Positions 46,278 through 54,985 are shown, numbered from the stretch's first letter. The stretch is 64,000 nucleotides of DNA from Minwuia thermotolerans (GCF_002924445.1 NZ_PIGG01000004.1:79851-143850); one strand, 5' to 3'. Program-made: numbers and translations. Notes: generated by a model not told the origin, from the sequence alone.

Positions 46278-47474
46278 TCAATCTCCGCGGTCGATCTTCC
46301 GGCGACGCCGCTGCTGGCGCAGGGCGTTCTCGCGGCGCACTTTCGTGAACGAGGTCAGGAACGCCGCCTGCCCGTCCGCTGTCGCCTTCAGGGCGATGCG
46401 GTAGAAGCGGCCCTCGTGCTCCGAGAAGATCAGCAGGCTCCGCTCCCGGTCGCTGTAGACCGATCCGCCGCCGATGAGGTCTGGAAGACGTCGATAATCG
46501 ACGAGGGTCAGCTCCGGGTGGCCGGGATTGCCGGGCAGCTCGCCGCGCTGTTTCCGCATGGTGTCGGCCGAGAGATCCACGCGCTGCACGTCCGTCCCGA
46601 TCGCGGCCGCGAGCGCCTCGTCCAGCCAGGCGACCGGCGCGGCGCCCCCGGCGGTGCCGCGGACGATATCCTCGAAGTGCGGGCTCTCCACCGCGGCCCT
46701 GGCGGCGGCGTGGCCCCAGTCGGCATCCGTGTAGCGGGCCGGATCGGGAAACCGCCCCTCGGCCGCCATACCGGGATTGTGGCCCCAGCCCGGATCGATG
46801 CCGGCCGGGGCCTCGATCACCTCGCCGGTCCGGCGGTTGACGTGCGCCCGGCCGGGCCCGCTCTCGGGCGGCGGCTCGGTCACCTGCCAGCCGCGCCGGC
46901 GCATCTGGCCCTCGGAGACCTGCTGGACCTGGCAGCGGCAGCGCCAGCCGTTGGGCGGGTAATGCGTCTGCCAGAACACGTGGTCGACCGGCAGCAGCGT
47001 GCCATGCCAGGCGCGGTGCTGCGGCCGCGTGCGCCCGTCCAGGACGGCGACGTAGCGGAGATACGGCAGATCCTGTTTCGTCGCCTGGATACGGGTCCAG
47101 TGGCCGGCGGCGTGGGCGGCGCGGAGATTGGCGTCGTAGATGATGCGGAGCCGCCGGTCGGAGCCGAGCTGCGCCTCGATCGTCTCGCCGGTGAGCTCGT
47201 CGAACATGGGCTTGCGGCCCCACCAGCCCAGCTCCTTCAGCCGGGGCGTGAGCGTCTTGCGGAAATCCTGGAACGTCGTCCCGCCGGCCAGGGCGCGATC
47301 GAGCTCGCCCCGGATCGCCTCCATGACGTCGAGGCGCATCGCCTTGGCCACCGTGAAGGCCTGGCCGTGCTGCTCGGCCGAGACGTCGCGCCAGCTGAAG
47401 CCGGTGAGGTAGCCTTTGGAGCGGAAGAAGGCGACGGCCTCGGCCGGCGGCAGCGGTTCGAGCTCGATCGCCAC
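46278..47474 (-). CDS. Minor head protein gpF (SPP1 gp7-like) with C-terminal nuclease-like domain
   Basis: 398-aa phage head morphogenesis protein. The N-terminal domain (AKAMRLDVMEAIRGELDRAL; YRYVAVLDGRTRPQHRAWHG-type segment, here LRYVAVLDGRTRPQHRAWHG; PPNGWRCRCQVQ) is the Mu F/SPP1 gp7 core. The last ~100 residues (LTLVDYRRLPDLIGGG; RSLLIFSEHEGRFYRIALKA; AAFLTSFTKVRRENALR) resemble phage-encoded barnase/EndoU/RelE-like (PBECR) RNase domains attached to such proteins. The cargo block begins immediately downstream. Confidence 0.9.
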   Translation of the reverse strand: MAIELEPLPPAEAVAFFRSKGYLTGFSWRDVSAEQHGQAFTVAKAMRLDVMEAIRGELDRALAGGTTFQDFRKTLTPRLKELGWWGRKPMFDELTGETIEAQLGSDRRLRIIYDANLRAAHAAGHWTRIQATKQDLPYLRYVAVLDGRTRPQHRAWHGTLLPVDHVFWQTHYPPNGWRCRCQVQQVSEGQMRRRGWQVTEPPPESGPGRAHVNRRTGEVIEAPAGIDPGWGHNPGMAAEGRFPDPARYTDADWGHAAARAAVESPHFEDIVRGTAGGAAPVAWLDEALAAAIGTDVQRVDLSADTMRKQRGELPGNPGHPELTLVDYRRLPDLIGGGSVYSDRERSLLIFSEHEGRFYRIALKATADGQAAFLTSFTKVRRENALRQQRRRRKIDRGD

Positions 47475-47477
47475 GGC

Positions 47478-49076
47478 TCAGGCGTCCTCGTCCAGGCCCA
47501 CCCCGATGCGGCCGGCAAGCTTCGCCTGGAACAGGATGTCGCCCAGCCTTTCCACGGCGCCGTCCGGCGGCTCGCCGCCGACCAGCCGGCGCAGGCGCCG
47601 CTCGAAGTCGTCGAAGTCGTCGGCCTCGGCCAGCTCGCCCAGGGCGTCGGCGACAAGGTCGGAGAGCGGGTCGTAGCCCTCCGATTCCAGCGCCGCGATC
47701 GCGAGGTTGTCGAGCATGTCGGCTTCCGCGCCGGTCGCAGCTGCGGTCGTGAGGCGGTCGCGCCGGGCGGCGGTCTCGGCCGGGTCCGCCGCCGGATCGT
47801 CCGTCCCGCCCGGCGGCGGGACTGCCTGCGGCGCCGGCGCCACCAGCAGCTCTGCGCCTTCGTCCGGATCGGCGAAGCCCAGCATGTCGCGGATCTCCGA
47901 CATCTGCACCTTCAGGCCCATCGGCACGAAGGTCTTGAGCCCGTCGATCCGCTTGTCCAGCGGAATGTCGTCGGGCGCCACCAGGCGCATCCTGGGATAG
48001 GCGCGCCGCGGCCCGAGGTTGAGATCGACCAGCGGCTTGACCAGGTCGCGCGCCAGCGTGGCGCAGAGCTGGCGGGCGTCGGCGTCGCGAATGTCCTCGC
48101 GCACGTCGTCGTGGACCCGGCCCACGGCGTGACCGCCGGCGATGGCGTCGGTGGTCGCGGTCTGGCCCAGCACCAGCTTGGAGGCCTGCTGGTCGAGATA
48201 GGCGCAGAGCCGCTCGAACAGGTCGATATTGCCGGCGAGCTTGGCCTCGATCAGCTCGATCTCCATCGAGCGCGGCACGATGCCGGCCATGTCGGTGCCG
48301 ATGGCGCTGACCGCGTTGAGCAGAACCTTCCGGTCTTCCGCGCTCGCGCCGGCATCGTAGCGGCCGATGCGGATCGGGTGGCCGAAGGTCTCGGCGAAGA
48401 CGATCCAGTCCTTCAGCCCGAAGTTCTGGAACAGGTAGAGCCAGGCCGCCGCCCGGGCCAGGCCGGCGCGGATCGGGATGCCGGACTTGGCGCGGGCGTG
48501 ATGGGTGATGAACTTGAACGGCGCCAGCGGCAGATCGCCGGCGATGTCGCGCAGCAGCAGCGTCGTGCCGTCCTCGATCGAGGGCCGGAACCAGCGCGGG
48601 TCGCGCCACTCCAGGCGCTCCGGCCACCAGGCCCGGGCCTCCTGCCGCCAGATGATCTCGGCCACGGCATAGCCCTTGGCGATGCCGTCCAGCAGGTCGA
48701 TCAGCTCGTCCTCGATGCCGTCGCGCACCACGGCCTCGCGCACCAGGTCGGCCGCCTTCACGTCGTCGGCCGCGTCGGAGGCGGCCTCGACCTGCAGCTC
48801 CAGTCCGGCGACGGCGCGCTTGCGGACGCCGACGACGGCGGCGTAGTGGGGATACTTCTCCTCCATCGCCTCGGCCAGTTCCAGATAGGCCGTGGGCTCG
48901 CCCTGCTCGGCGTCGAGCAGCAGCCGCGCCAGCCGGGCGGGCGTGAGCCCCGCCTCCGGGTGGTCGGAGATCACCTGGCGGACGGAACGGAGCGACGGCG
49001 CCGCCAGCTCCTCGGTCAGCTTGCCCCGCTCGATCGGGCGGCCGTACTGGTCCAGGATCCTCGTCTCGGGCATCAC
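47478..49076 (-). CDS. Portal protein, DUF935 (Mu gp29-like)
   Basis: 532-aa portal subunit. MPETRILDQYGRPIERGKL, HYAAVVGVRKRAVAGLEL and LPLAPFKFITHHARAKSG are characteristic of the DUF935 family. It forms the dodecameric DNA gate of the head. It overlaps the terminase gene by 4 bp, and gpF starts 4 bp after its end. Confidence 0.95.
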   Translation of the reverse strand: MMPETRILDQYGRPIERGKLTEELAAPSLRSVRQVISDHPEAGLTPARLARLLLDAEQGEPTAYLELAEAMEEKYPHYAAVVGVRKRAVAGLELQVEAASDAADDVKAADLVREAVVRDGIEDELIDLLDGIAKGYAVAEIIWRQEARAWWPERLEWRDPRWFRPSIEDGTTLLLRDIAGDLPLAPFKFITHHARAKSGIPIRAGLARAAAWLYLFQNFGLKDWIVFAETFGHPIRIGRYDAGASAEDRKVLLNAVSAIGTDMAGIVPRSMEIELIEAKLAGNIDLFERLCAYLDQQASKLVLGQTATTDAIAGGHAVGRVHDDVREDIRDADARQLCATLARDLVKPLVDLNLGPRRAYPRMRLVAPDDIPLDKRIDGLKTFVPMGLKVQMSEIRDMLGFADPDEGAELLVAPAPQAVPPPGGTDDPAADPAETAARRDRLTTAAATGAEADMLDNLAIAALESEGYDPLSDLVADALGELAEADDFDDFERRLRRLVGGEPPDGAVERLGDILFQAKLAGRIGVGLDEDA

Positions 49077-50560
49077 CAGGCTCCCTTCGATCGCGCGAAA
49101 CCGGCCAGCGAGGGCGGCCCGTCATCATCCTCGGCGCGGCGGCCCAGCACGCCGGCGCGGCCGCTGGCGGTGCCGGTGACGGCTTCGTAGCCGTATTCGA
49201 ACGCGCCCTCGGCGGCGGCCGCCGCAGCCAAGGCATAGGCCCAGAAGATGTCGGCGTGGACCGTGTCGTCGTTGACCAGGCGCGGCGCGCCGGTCGGGCC
49301 GGCGACGCGCTTGATGGCGCGCAGGTCGGCGCGGATCTCCGGGCTGTCGGGGATGCGGATGGTGCCGTTCTCGAAGCGCGCCTTCAGGATCGTGGCCAGG
49401 TCGAGCCGGCGCGGGCCCGAAAGGATCACGCCCTCGCAGCGCTCCTGGCCGTGGCGCGCCTGGATTTCCTCGACCACCGCCTCGCCCATGCCGGTCTGGT
49501 CCATGGCCAGGCGGACGACGCGGTAGTCGCGCATCATCCGGCCGATCTCGTCGTACTGCTCGGCGAAGCGGCGGTTGTGCATGTAGGTCTCTTCGCGCAG
49601 CCAGAGCACGTCACCGACCATCTCGAAGGGGGCGACGACGGACAGGTCGCGGCGGCGCGCCACGTCCCAGCCGGAGAAGACGAGGCCCTTTTGGTAGAGC
49701 TCGGGGCGGCCGGCTTCCGGGTGCTGCGCGGCGACGATGTCGTCCAGGCCGATCCAGGAGCCCGCGCCGGTCGAGGGCACGCAGTCCAGCTCCTCGGCGG
49801 CGTCGGCGCCGTAGAAGGCGCGGATCTCGGCGCACCAGGACGCGCGGCCTTCCGGCGTGGCCTCTCGTCCTGTGACCAGGCAGATGCGCTCGTAGAGCCC
49901 TTCGGCGATCGCATCGTCGAAGGTGATGGTCATGGTCGCGCCCTTGCGCCGGCCGGCGCGGATCTCGTCGATCAGCTGGTTGAACGGATTGTCGACGCCA
50001 TTGTGCGTGGAGACCACGATCACCGAGCCGCCCCACATCAGCAGCGCCATGGCCGCCTTCAGAACTTCGGCGAGATCCGAGTAGAACGCCGCCTCGTCCA
50101 GGATCACCAGGCCCTGCTTGCCGCGCAGCGCACGGGCGACGGAGGGCAGCGCCACCACCTCGAAGCCGGAGGCGAACTTCACCCGGAACGCCTTGATGTC
50201 CTTTTCGTCGTCGGCCAGGACGATCTCGTCCATCTCGCCGACGGCCATGCCGAAGGCGCGCGCCCACATGCCGACCACGTCGATGAACTCGCGCGCCATC
50301 TCCAGGTCGTAGCCCATGTACCAGACGTCCATGCCGCCCTCGCCGCGGGCGGCGGCGGCCGTCAGCGCCGCGTGGGAGGCCATGCCCCAGGTCAGGCCGA
50401 TGCGGCGTGACTTGTCGATCACCAGCAGGGCCGAGACCGATGTCATGGTGACGGCCCGCGCCTGGTACGGCAGCAGGATGTCGCCGCGGGGCATGGCCTT
50501 CATCGCGGCCGGCAGCTCGGCCGTCTTCGGCATCAGCTGCTCGATCGGGCCCTGGTTCAT
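49073..50560 (-). CDS. Terminase large subunit (Mu gp28-like)
   Basis: 495-aa packaging ATPase/nuclease. The adenine/Walker A-like region LLVIDKSRRIGLTWGMASHA lies near residue 45 and Walker B GLVILDEAAFYSDL near 145, with motif C VIVVSTHNG after it. The nuclease part starts near 280 (LVFSGWDVARRRDLSVV, first acidic residue). It packages headful phage DNA with host sequence at the ends, as in Mu. Confidence 0.95.
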   Translation of the reverse strand: MNQGPIEQLMPKTAELPAAMKAMPRGDILLPYQARAVTMTSVSALLVIDKSRRIGLTWGMASHAALTAAAARGEGGMDVWYMGYDLEMAREFIDVVGMWARAFGMAVGEMDEIVLADDEKDIKAFRVKFASGFEVVALPSVARALRGKQGLVILDEAAFYSDLAEVLKAAMALLMWGGSVIVVSTHNGVDNPFNQLIDEIRAGRRKGATMTITFDDAIAEGLYERICLVTGREATPEGRASWCAEIRAFYGADAAEELDCVPSTGAGSWIGLDDIVAAQHPEAGRPELYQKGLVFSGWDVARRRDLSVVAPFEMVGDVLWLREETYMHNRRFAEQYDEIGRMMRDYRVVRLAMDQTGMGEAVVEEIQARHGQERCEGVILSGPRRLDLATILKARFENGTIRIPDSPEIRADLRAIKRVAGPTGAPRLVNDDTVHADIFWAYALAAAAAAEGAFEYGYEAVTGTASGRAGVLGRRAEDDDGPPSLAGFARSKGAW

Positions 50561-51114
50561 GCGGCGATGCCCAGGATGGCGTGGCGGATGCCCTTGACCG
50601 TGTCGGCCGAGAGGCCCGCATTGCGGGCGGCGGCCTCGGCCTTGTCGGCGCTCGCCTCGCGCTCCTTGCGGCGGGCTTCCTCGACCTTGGTCTCGAAGTC
50701 CTGGTCCAGGCGCGCGGCGCGCGCCAGCTCGGCCAGCCCCTTGCCGATATTGGCGATCGACTTCGGATCCAGGACGCCGCCTTCCTGGTCCACCTGGGCC
50801 AGCAGGTCGAAGACGAAGGTCCTGGCCATCTCCACCAGGAGGCGGCCTTGCTTGCCCTGCATGGCCGCGTCCGGCAGCTCCTTCGCCAGCGCCTCGGTCA
50901 TCTCCCGCGCCTGGCGCAGCCGCGACGCGGTGCGCTCGTGATTGACCATGAAGCGGTGCGCCGAGGAGCGCGAGACGCTGATCTCGTGCGGCGCCAGCAG
51001 CTCGGCCAGGAAGGTGGTAAAGTCGTCGACCGAGCGGTTCTCGTCCGCCAGCCAGCGCTTGATGGTCTGACGGACGTCGGACGGCAGGCGATCGATCTGG
51101 TGGCGCGGGGGCAT
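50557..51114 (-). CDS. Small terminase-like protein, DUF3486 (Mu gp27-like)
   Basis: 185-aa protein starting MPPRHQIDRLPSDVRQTIKRWLADE, the DUF3486 signature with an N-terminal HTH (ISVSRSSAHRFMVNH). A C-terminal coiled coil (KVEEARRKEREASADKAEAAARNAGLS, about 150-175) follows. In Mu-like phages it precedes the large terminase and probably recognises pac. Confidence 0.92.
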   Translation of the reverse strand: MPPRHQIDRLPSDVRQTIKRWLADENRSVDDFTTFLAELLAPHEISVSRSSAHRFMVNHERTASRLRQAREMTEALAKELPDAAMQGKQGRLLVEMARTFVFDLLAQVDQEGGVLDPKSIANIGKGLAELARAARLDQDFETKVEEARRKEREASADKAEAAARNAGLSADTVKGIRHAILGIAA

Positions 51115-51115
51115 C

Positions 51116-51421
51116 TCAGCCGAGCTCGCTGGGCCGGGGACGCTCCACGCCGTCGACATGCTCCTCGCCGCGCGCCACCGTCAGGCCCCGGTCGGTCAGC
51201 TTCGCCAGGACGTAGGGGCCGACGATCTCGGTCGTGACCAGATCCCGGTCCTCCATCCACGACAGGTGCGCCTTGACGTCGGATTCCGTCAGCGACTGCG
51301 CCGTGGAGACTTCCAGCGCCCGGCGGATGATCGCGTGGTTCTGGCTGTAGCCGGCGTCGGCCGCCAGCAGGCGCAGGATCTCGCGCCGGACCATGGCGCG
51401 GATGGATGCGGCAAGGCTCAT
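51116..51421 (-). CDS. Mu gp26-like winged-helix protein
   Basis: 101-aa protein with a predicted winged helix (REILRLLAADAGYSQNHAIIRRALE; VKAHLSWMEDRDLVTTEIVG) and a DRGLTVARGEEHVDG wing/tail. Homologues lie at this exact place (between DUF2730 and DUF3486) in Mu-like phages. The role may be DNA packaging regulation or transcription; it is not established. Confidence 0.85.
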   Translation of the reverse strand: MSLAASIRAMVRREILRLLAADAGYSQNHAIIRRALEVSTAQSLTESDVKAHLSWMEDRDLVTTEIVGPYVLAKLTDRGLTVARGEEHVDGVERPRPSELG

Positions 51422-51867
51422 CGTTTCTCACCCCTCTGCAGTGCGCCGGCCTCGGGAATGTGATGGCGGACCAGGATCTCCATCAGGCGCTTCAGCCCGC
51501 CGATGTCGGCATGCGCGCCCTGCACTTCGGAGGCCATGGCGGTCACCGCGTCCTTCACGTTCGAGACCCGGTCGTGCAGCCGCTGCAGGTCTTCGTGGCC
51601 GGGCGCGTACTGGTGGCGAAGTTCCAGCTCCTGCAGCCGCTTGTCATGTTCGTCGAGCGACTTCTTGATCTCCGAGGAGACCTCGGCGAGTTCTGTGCGG
51701 ATGGACGACGAGACGCTCGCCAGCTGCTCGGTCATGTTCGCGGAGACGTTGGCCATCTCCTGCTTTGCCGACGTGCGGATCGACCAGGCGACCCAGCCGA
51801 CCACCATGTTGATGATGACCGTGATCACCGGAACGATGATCATCGGGATCCAGTTGATCTCCTCCAT
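51418..51867 (-). CDS. DUF2730 family membrane protein (Mu gp25-like)
   Basis: 149-aa protein with one N-terminal membrane helix (IIVPVITVIINMVVGWVAWSI) and a long coiled coil (SSSIRTELAEVSSEIKKSL to LELRHQY). This is the DUF2730 layout of Mu gp25, near the lysis cluster; spanin-like or lysis-accessory function is suspected but unproven. Confidence 0.88.
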   Translation of the reverse strand: MEEINWIPMIIVPVITVIINMVVGWVAWSIRTSAKQEMANVSANMTEQLASVSSSIRTELAEVSSEIKKSLDEHDKRLQELELRHQYAPGHEDLQRLHDRVSNVKDAVTAMASEVQGAHADIGGLKRLMEILVRHHIPEAGALQRGEKR

Positions 51868-51880
51868 TGCGCCGCCCCTC

Positions 51881-52489
51881 CTACGAACCGTCGCGGCCGG
51901 TCAGGCGGCCGAGGATGGAACCGATCACACCCGGCCCGCGGTTCACGCCGGCCGCCGTCTTCTTGTCCTCAGAACGCTTCCAGACGCTGACGCCCAGGAC
52001 CGAGAGCGCGAACATCCAGATCGGCGCGATCGACGCGATGGCGTCGCCCAGGGCGATGAAGATGGCCGGCGCCTCGCGCGGCTCATTGATCGCGACCCAG
52101 CCGATCACGAACATCAGGCCCAGCATGGACAGCGCCCAGGTGAAGGCGACCGCGTAGCCCAGCGTCGGCCGCCAGCGCCGGACATACGGATCGTCGGAGG
52201 CGATCTCGGCGCGCATGGTCTCGTTGACCTGGCGGTGGCGGGCGACTTCCGAGTCGATCTCGGCCAGCTCGATCGCGGTCGCCTGGCGCTGCAGCTCGGC
52301 CACCAGCCTGGGGTCGGCCCGGAGACGCTCCAGCGCCTGCTCGGGCGTCTCGGCGCCGGTGACGCGCCGGGCCACGTCGACCACCCTGGTCGCGACGCGC
52401 TCGCCATTCTCGCCGTTGATCAGCCGCCCGATCGACGGCAGGAACTCGGCGACCAGTGGCAGTGCCGCGGCGATGATGGCGGGGACCAT
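51881..52489 (-). CDS. 3TM holin (GTA holin family)
   Basis: 202-aa protein of the '3TM holin' family. Hydrophobic segments are at the N-terminus (VPAIIAAALPLVAEFLPSIG), about 113-135 (TLGYAVAFTWALSMLGLMFVIGW) and about 148-168 (AIASIAPIWMFALSVLGVSV). It would make the membrane lesion for endolysin release. The amidase and a small basic gene lie just upstream, giving a complete lysis cassette. Confidence 0.88.
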   Translation of the reverse strand: MVPAIIAAALPLVAEFLPSIGRLINGENGERVATRVVDVARRVTGAETPEQALERLRADPRLVAELQRQATAIELAEIDSEVARHRQVNETMRAEIASDDPYVRRWRPTLGYAVAFTWALSMLGLMFVIGWVAINEPREAPAIFIALGDAIASIAPIWMFALSVLGVSVWKRSEDKKTAAGVNRGPGVIGSILGRLTGRDGS

Positions 52490-52653
52490 CAGCCCCGCCT
52501 CGCCGAGAGATGGTCGAACGGGTAGCTGCGCAGGAAGCTCAGGGCCTCGACTGAGAGCGCCCGCGGCACCTCGGCCGGCGCGCCGTGATGGCGGCAGCGG
52601 TGGAAGGCGCGCTTCTTCACGCGCTGGCTGCGGGCCTTCCTCGGCGCGCTCAT
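52489..52653 (-). CDS. Small basic phage protein in lysis cassette
   Basis: 54-aa protein (MSAPRKARSQRVKKRAFHR... ending FDHLSARRG) whose ATG overlaps the amidase stop and whose stop overlaps the holin start. This strict coupling supports it as real. It is strongly basic with CRHHG in the middle. Function is unknown. Confidence 0.65.
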   Translation of the reverse strand: MSAPRKARSQRVKKRAFHRCRHHGAPAEVPRALSVEALSFLRSYPFDHLSARRG

Positions 52654-53135
52654 GCCCCGCCCCCCTGAAAGGTCGCGGCCTCGGGCATGCCGGCGAAGAA
52701 CGCGCCGACGTCGAAGCACGGGCAGGCCTTGCCCGGATTGACGTCGCGGTGCCCGATCACGCGCCTGATCGTCGGGAAGCGCCGGCGCAGGTGCTCGACC
52801 AGCACGGTCAGCGCCAGCATCTGCGCCGCGGTGTAGTTGAAGTCGGGCCGGTCGGCGTCCTCGGCCCTGCCGCCGACCAGGCAGATGCCGATCGATTGCG
52901 CGTTGTGGCCATAGGCGTGGGCGCCGATTTCCTCGTCGACGTCGCCGTCCCGGTCCAGATCGCGGCCTGGCTCCGTCTTGCCGCTGCGGCGGATGACGTA
53001 GTTGTAGCCGATGTCATCCCAGCCGCGCCCCTCCGGCGGCGGGTCGGTGTGCCACGGCCGCATTTCCGCGACCCCGATGTCCATGCCGGGCGGCGTGTGG
53101 GCGCCGTGGATGATGATGGTATCGATATGGCGCAA
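52650..53135 (-). CDS. Endolysin, N-acetylmuramoyl-L-alanine amidase
   Basis: 161-aa amidase_2 (PGRP-like) zinc enzyme. Ligand histidines are visible in IDTIIIHGAH and IGHRDVNPGKACPCFD, and GYNYVIRRSGK is the substrate loop. No signal peptide is present, so it needs the holin for release. It starts at TTG (53135) with GGGAG 6 bp upstream and is the first gene behind late-promoter dyad copy 2. This matches Mu Plys-lys. Confidence 0.92.
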   Translation of the reverse strand: MRHIDTIIIHGAHTPPGMDIGVAEMRPWHTDPPPEGRGWDDIGYNYVIRRSGKTEPGRDLDRDGDVDEEIGAHAYGHNAQSIGICLVGGRAEDADRPDFNYTAAQMLALTVLVEHLRRRFPTIRRVIGHRDVNPGKACPCFDVGAFFAGMPEAATFQGGGA

Positions 53136-53193
53136 CGGGCGCTCCCAGGACCGGGGTGATTTGCGGCCATGGTCGGGCTTCTGCCCCGTGCGA

Positions 53194-53217
53194 ATAAGGG
53201 CGTAACGGTTACGCCCC
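53194..53217 (-). promoter_or_regulatory. Late-promoter dyad, copy 2 (in front of endolysin)
   Basis: The 24-bp block is identical to 40813-40836 with the same perfect 19-bp dyad (53198-53216). It lies between the Mor/C gene and the endolysin gene, about 60 bp from the TTG start, and is followed leftward by TTATTC as a possible -10. Position corresponds to Mu Plys. Confidence 0.75.
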
Positions 53218-53224
53218 GGCAGGA

Positions 53225-53578
53225 TCAGTCGAAGAGGTCGATCTGGGCGGCGGGCTTCGGGTCGCGGTCCCAGTGCTGGGCGGTGCGGCGGCAGATCTTC
53301 ACCGCGGCGCCGGCGCGCTCCTGGCTCCAGTTCTTGGCGCGGAGCCAGCGGTAGATCACCGCCTTGGCCAGCGGTATCTCGAGGCGCTCGTCGGCCAGAG
53401 CGTCCACGATCGCCCGGGCGGCGTCAACGCCGACGATGGCCGCGAGGTCGGAGCCCTCGGCCCGCTGGGGCACGCGCAGCCGTGTACCGCCCCGCGAGAG
53501 CGCAAGTTCCAGCGCCGCCTCGACGCCGGCGGCGTCGGCCACAAGATTGAGCGTGGCGGGGAGCTGGCCCTCAGCCAT
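53225..53578 (-). CDS. Mor/C-family transcription activator
   Basis: 117-aa protein with an N-terminal dimerisation part (LAAIVGVDAARAIVDALADERLEIPLA) and a C-terminal HTH (AVIYRWLRAKNWSQERAGAA, KICRRTAQHWDRD). Mu Mor and C share this fold and activate middle and late promoters from dyad sites next to the -10. Only one such gene is present, so it may serve both roles. The proposed target dyad begins 8 bp after its stop. It overlaps gemA by 8 bp. Confidence 0.88.
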   Translation of the reverse strand: MAEGQLPATLNLVADAAGVEAALELALSRGGTRLRVPQRAEGSDLAAIVGVDAARAIVDALADERLEIPLAKAVIYRWLRAKNWSQERAGAAVKICRRTAQHWDRDPKPAAQIDLFD

Positions 53579-54308
53579 GGCCGGCCCTGTCTTCGGGGAT
53601 GCCCTCGGCGCGGCGGATGCGCCGGCCGAAGGCGGCGATGACGCGGTCCAGCTCCTCGGCCGAGAGCTCGTCCAGGCGCGGCGGGTAGTGATCCTTCGGC
53701 CGCGCGGTGCGCCCGATCGCGGCGGCGACGTAGAAGGCGTCGCCGGTCTCGAAGCGGCCCAGCTCGTGCAGCTTGCGGCCCTGGGCGGCCAGCACCGCCA
53801 GGCGATCGCGCATCGCAGGCCTGAGCCCTTCGGGCGGGCGGCCGGCGAAGCCCCATTCGTTCCAGGCCACGCCGGCCTCCCTGCTGAGGAAGTCCTTCAG
53901 TCCCTCGACCACCTTCATGGCGTCCTCGCCGTGCTGCCACTCGGCGCGCTCGACACGGGTGACGTTCCGGGCCCAGGCGCTGAGCGCCTCGTCGGAGCGG
54001 TCGCGGACCACGCCCAGGTGCCAGCCGGAGATCCACAGCGCGCGGATTTTTGAAAGCATGCCACTGGACGCGCGCGCGCCCGGGGTGGCGGAGGGCCGGC
54101 GGGCGCGCGCCTTCTTCGCCGGCCGGAAGCCCTGGCTCCTGAAGTGCTCGACCAGGTCGACCAGCTGATCGTCGGAGAGCTTCGTCCGGGACCGCGCGCC
54201 GTAGCGGGCTTCCAGCAGGTCGCGGAAGTCCGCCTCCTCTATCCCCAGCTGCTTCACCGCGATCGCGGACTTGGCCAGCAGCGCCTTCCGGTTAGCCGGG
54301 ACGGTCAT
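53571..54308 (-). CDS. GemA-like regulatory protein, DUF1018 (Mu gp16)
   Basis: 245-aa protein. KALLAKSAIAVKQLGIEEADFRDLLEARYG and LSDDQLVDLVEHFRSQGF are the DUF1018 core; IRALWISGWHLGVVRDRSDEALSAWARNVT follows. In Mu, GemA affects host gene expression and lies directly before mor, as here. The start at 54308 is chosen because it overlaps the methyltransferase stop. Confidence 0.9.
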   Translation of the reverse strand: MTVPANRKALLAKSAIAVKQLGIEEADFRDLLEARYGARSRTKLSDDQLVDLVEHFRSQGFRPAKKARARRPSATPGARASSGMLSKIRALWISGWHLGVVRDRSDEALSAWARNVTRVERAEWQHGEDAMKVVEGLKDFLSREAGVAWNEWGFAGRPPEGLRPAMRDRLAVLAAQGRKLHELGRFETGDAFYVAAAIGRTARPKDHYPPRLDELSAEELDRVIAAFGRRIRRAEGIPEDRAGHG

Positions 54309-54985
54309 CGGTCCGGTTCCTCGTAGTCGCCGGGCCGCTCCAGCGCCTTGCGGCAGGGCGGGATCCAAATCAGCTTCGGGTCTATGCTGGTCCGTTTGAA
54401 ATCCCGGCCCGGCCAGACGAACCATGCGTAGCTCGTCGCGCTCGACGCCTTTCGATCGAGCCGGCCCTTGAGCATCGGCACGCGCTCCGAGAACGGCGCG
54501 AAGATCAGTGGCGGGTTCGACTCGAAGATCTCGCGGTACCGCGCCGCGCCCTCCAGGAAGACGGTGCGGACCAGCATGGCGACCGCGATCTCCGCGACCT
54601 CCTGGCCTCGGGCGACGAATTCGGCCGCCAGCCGGAAGGGCGGGTTGGTGATGACAAAGTGAGGGCCCGGCCGGTGCTCTACGATGTAGGGCAGGTACGG
54701 CATCAGGAAGTCGTGGGGTGGCCCCCCGTGCATTCTGGCGTCGACGTCGGTGCCGATGACCTCGCCGAAATACTCGGCAAGCGCATTGACCATGTGGTCC
54801 TCGCCGCAGGCCGGCTCCCAGACAACCGAGTGCGCGAGAAAGCTGCGATAGCCGTACTTGCCAAGGCCGACCAGCACGTGCTCGATCAGCGCCCGCGTCG
54901 CCCAGGGCGGCGTTGGGAAGAAGTCCAGAGAATCGTGCGGCTCGCGCCGCTGCGCCATCACGGCGCTGCTGCGGTTCTGGCTCAT
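54305..54985 (-). CDS. N6-adenine-type DNA methyltransferase
   Basis: 226-aa SAM-dependent methyltransferase. DFFPTPPWATRALIEHVL is the N-terminal signature, VVWEPACGEDHM motif I and VITNPPFRLAAEFV motif IV (NPPF), all typical of amino-methyltransferases for adenine. It belongs to the early/middle operon, unlike the right-end D12 enzyme. It may methylate phage DNA against restriction or alter regulatory sites. Confidence 0.85.
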   Translation of the reverse strand: MSQNRSSAVMAQRREPHDSLDFFPTPPWATRALIEHVLVGLGKYGYRSFLAHSVVWEPACGEDHMVNALAEYFGEVIGTDVDARMHGGPPHDFLMPYLPYIVEHRPGPHFVITNPPFRLAAEFVARGQEVAEIAVAMLVRTVFLEGAARYREIFESNPPLIFAPFSERVPMLKGRLDRKASSATSYAWFVWPGRDFKRTSIDPKLIWIPPCRKALERPGDYEEPDR

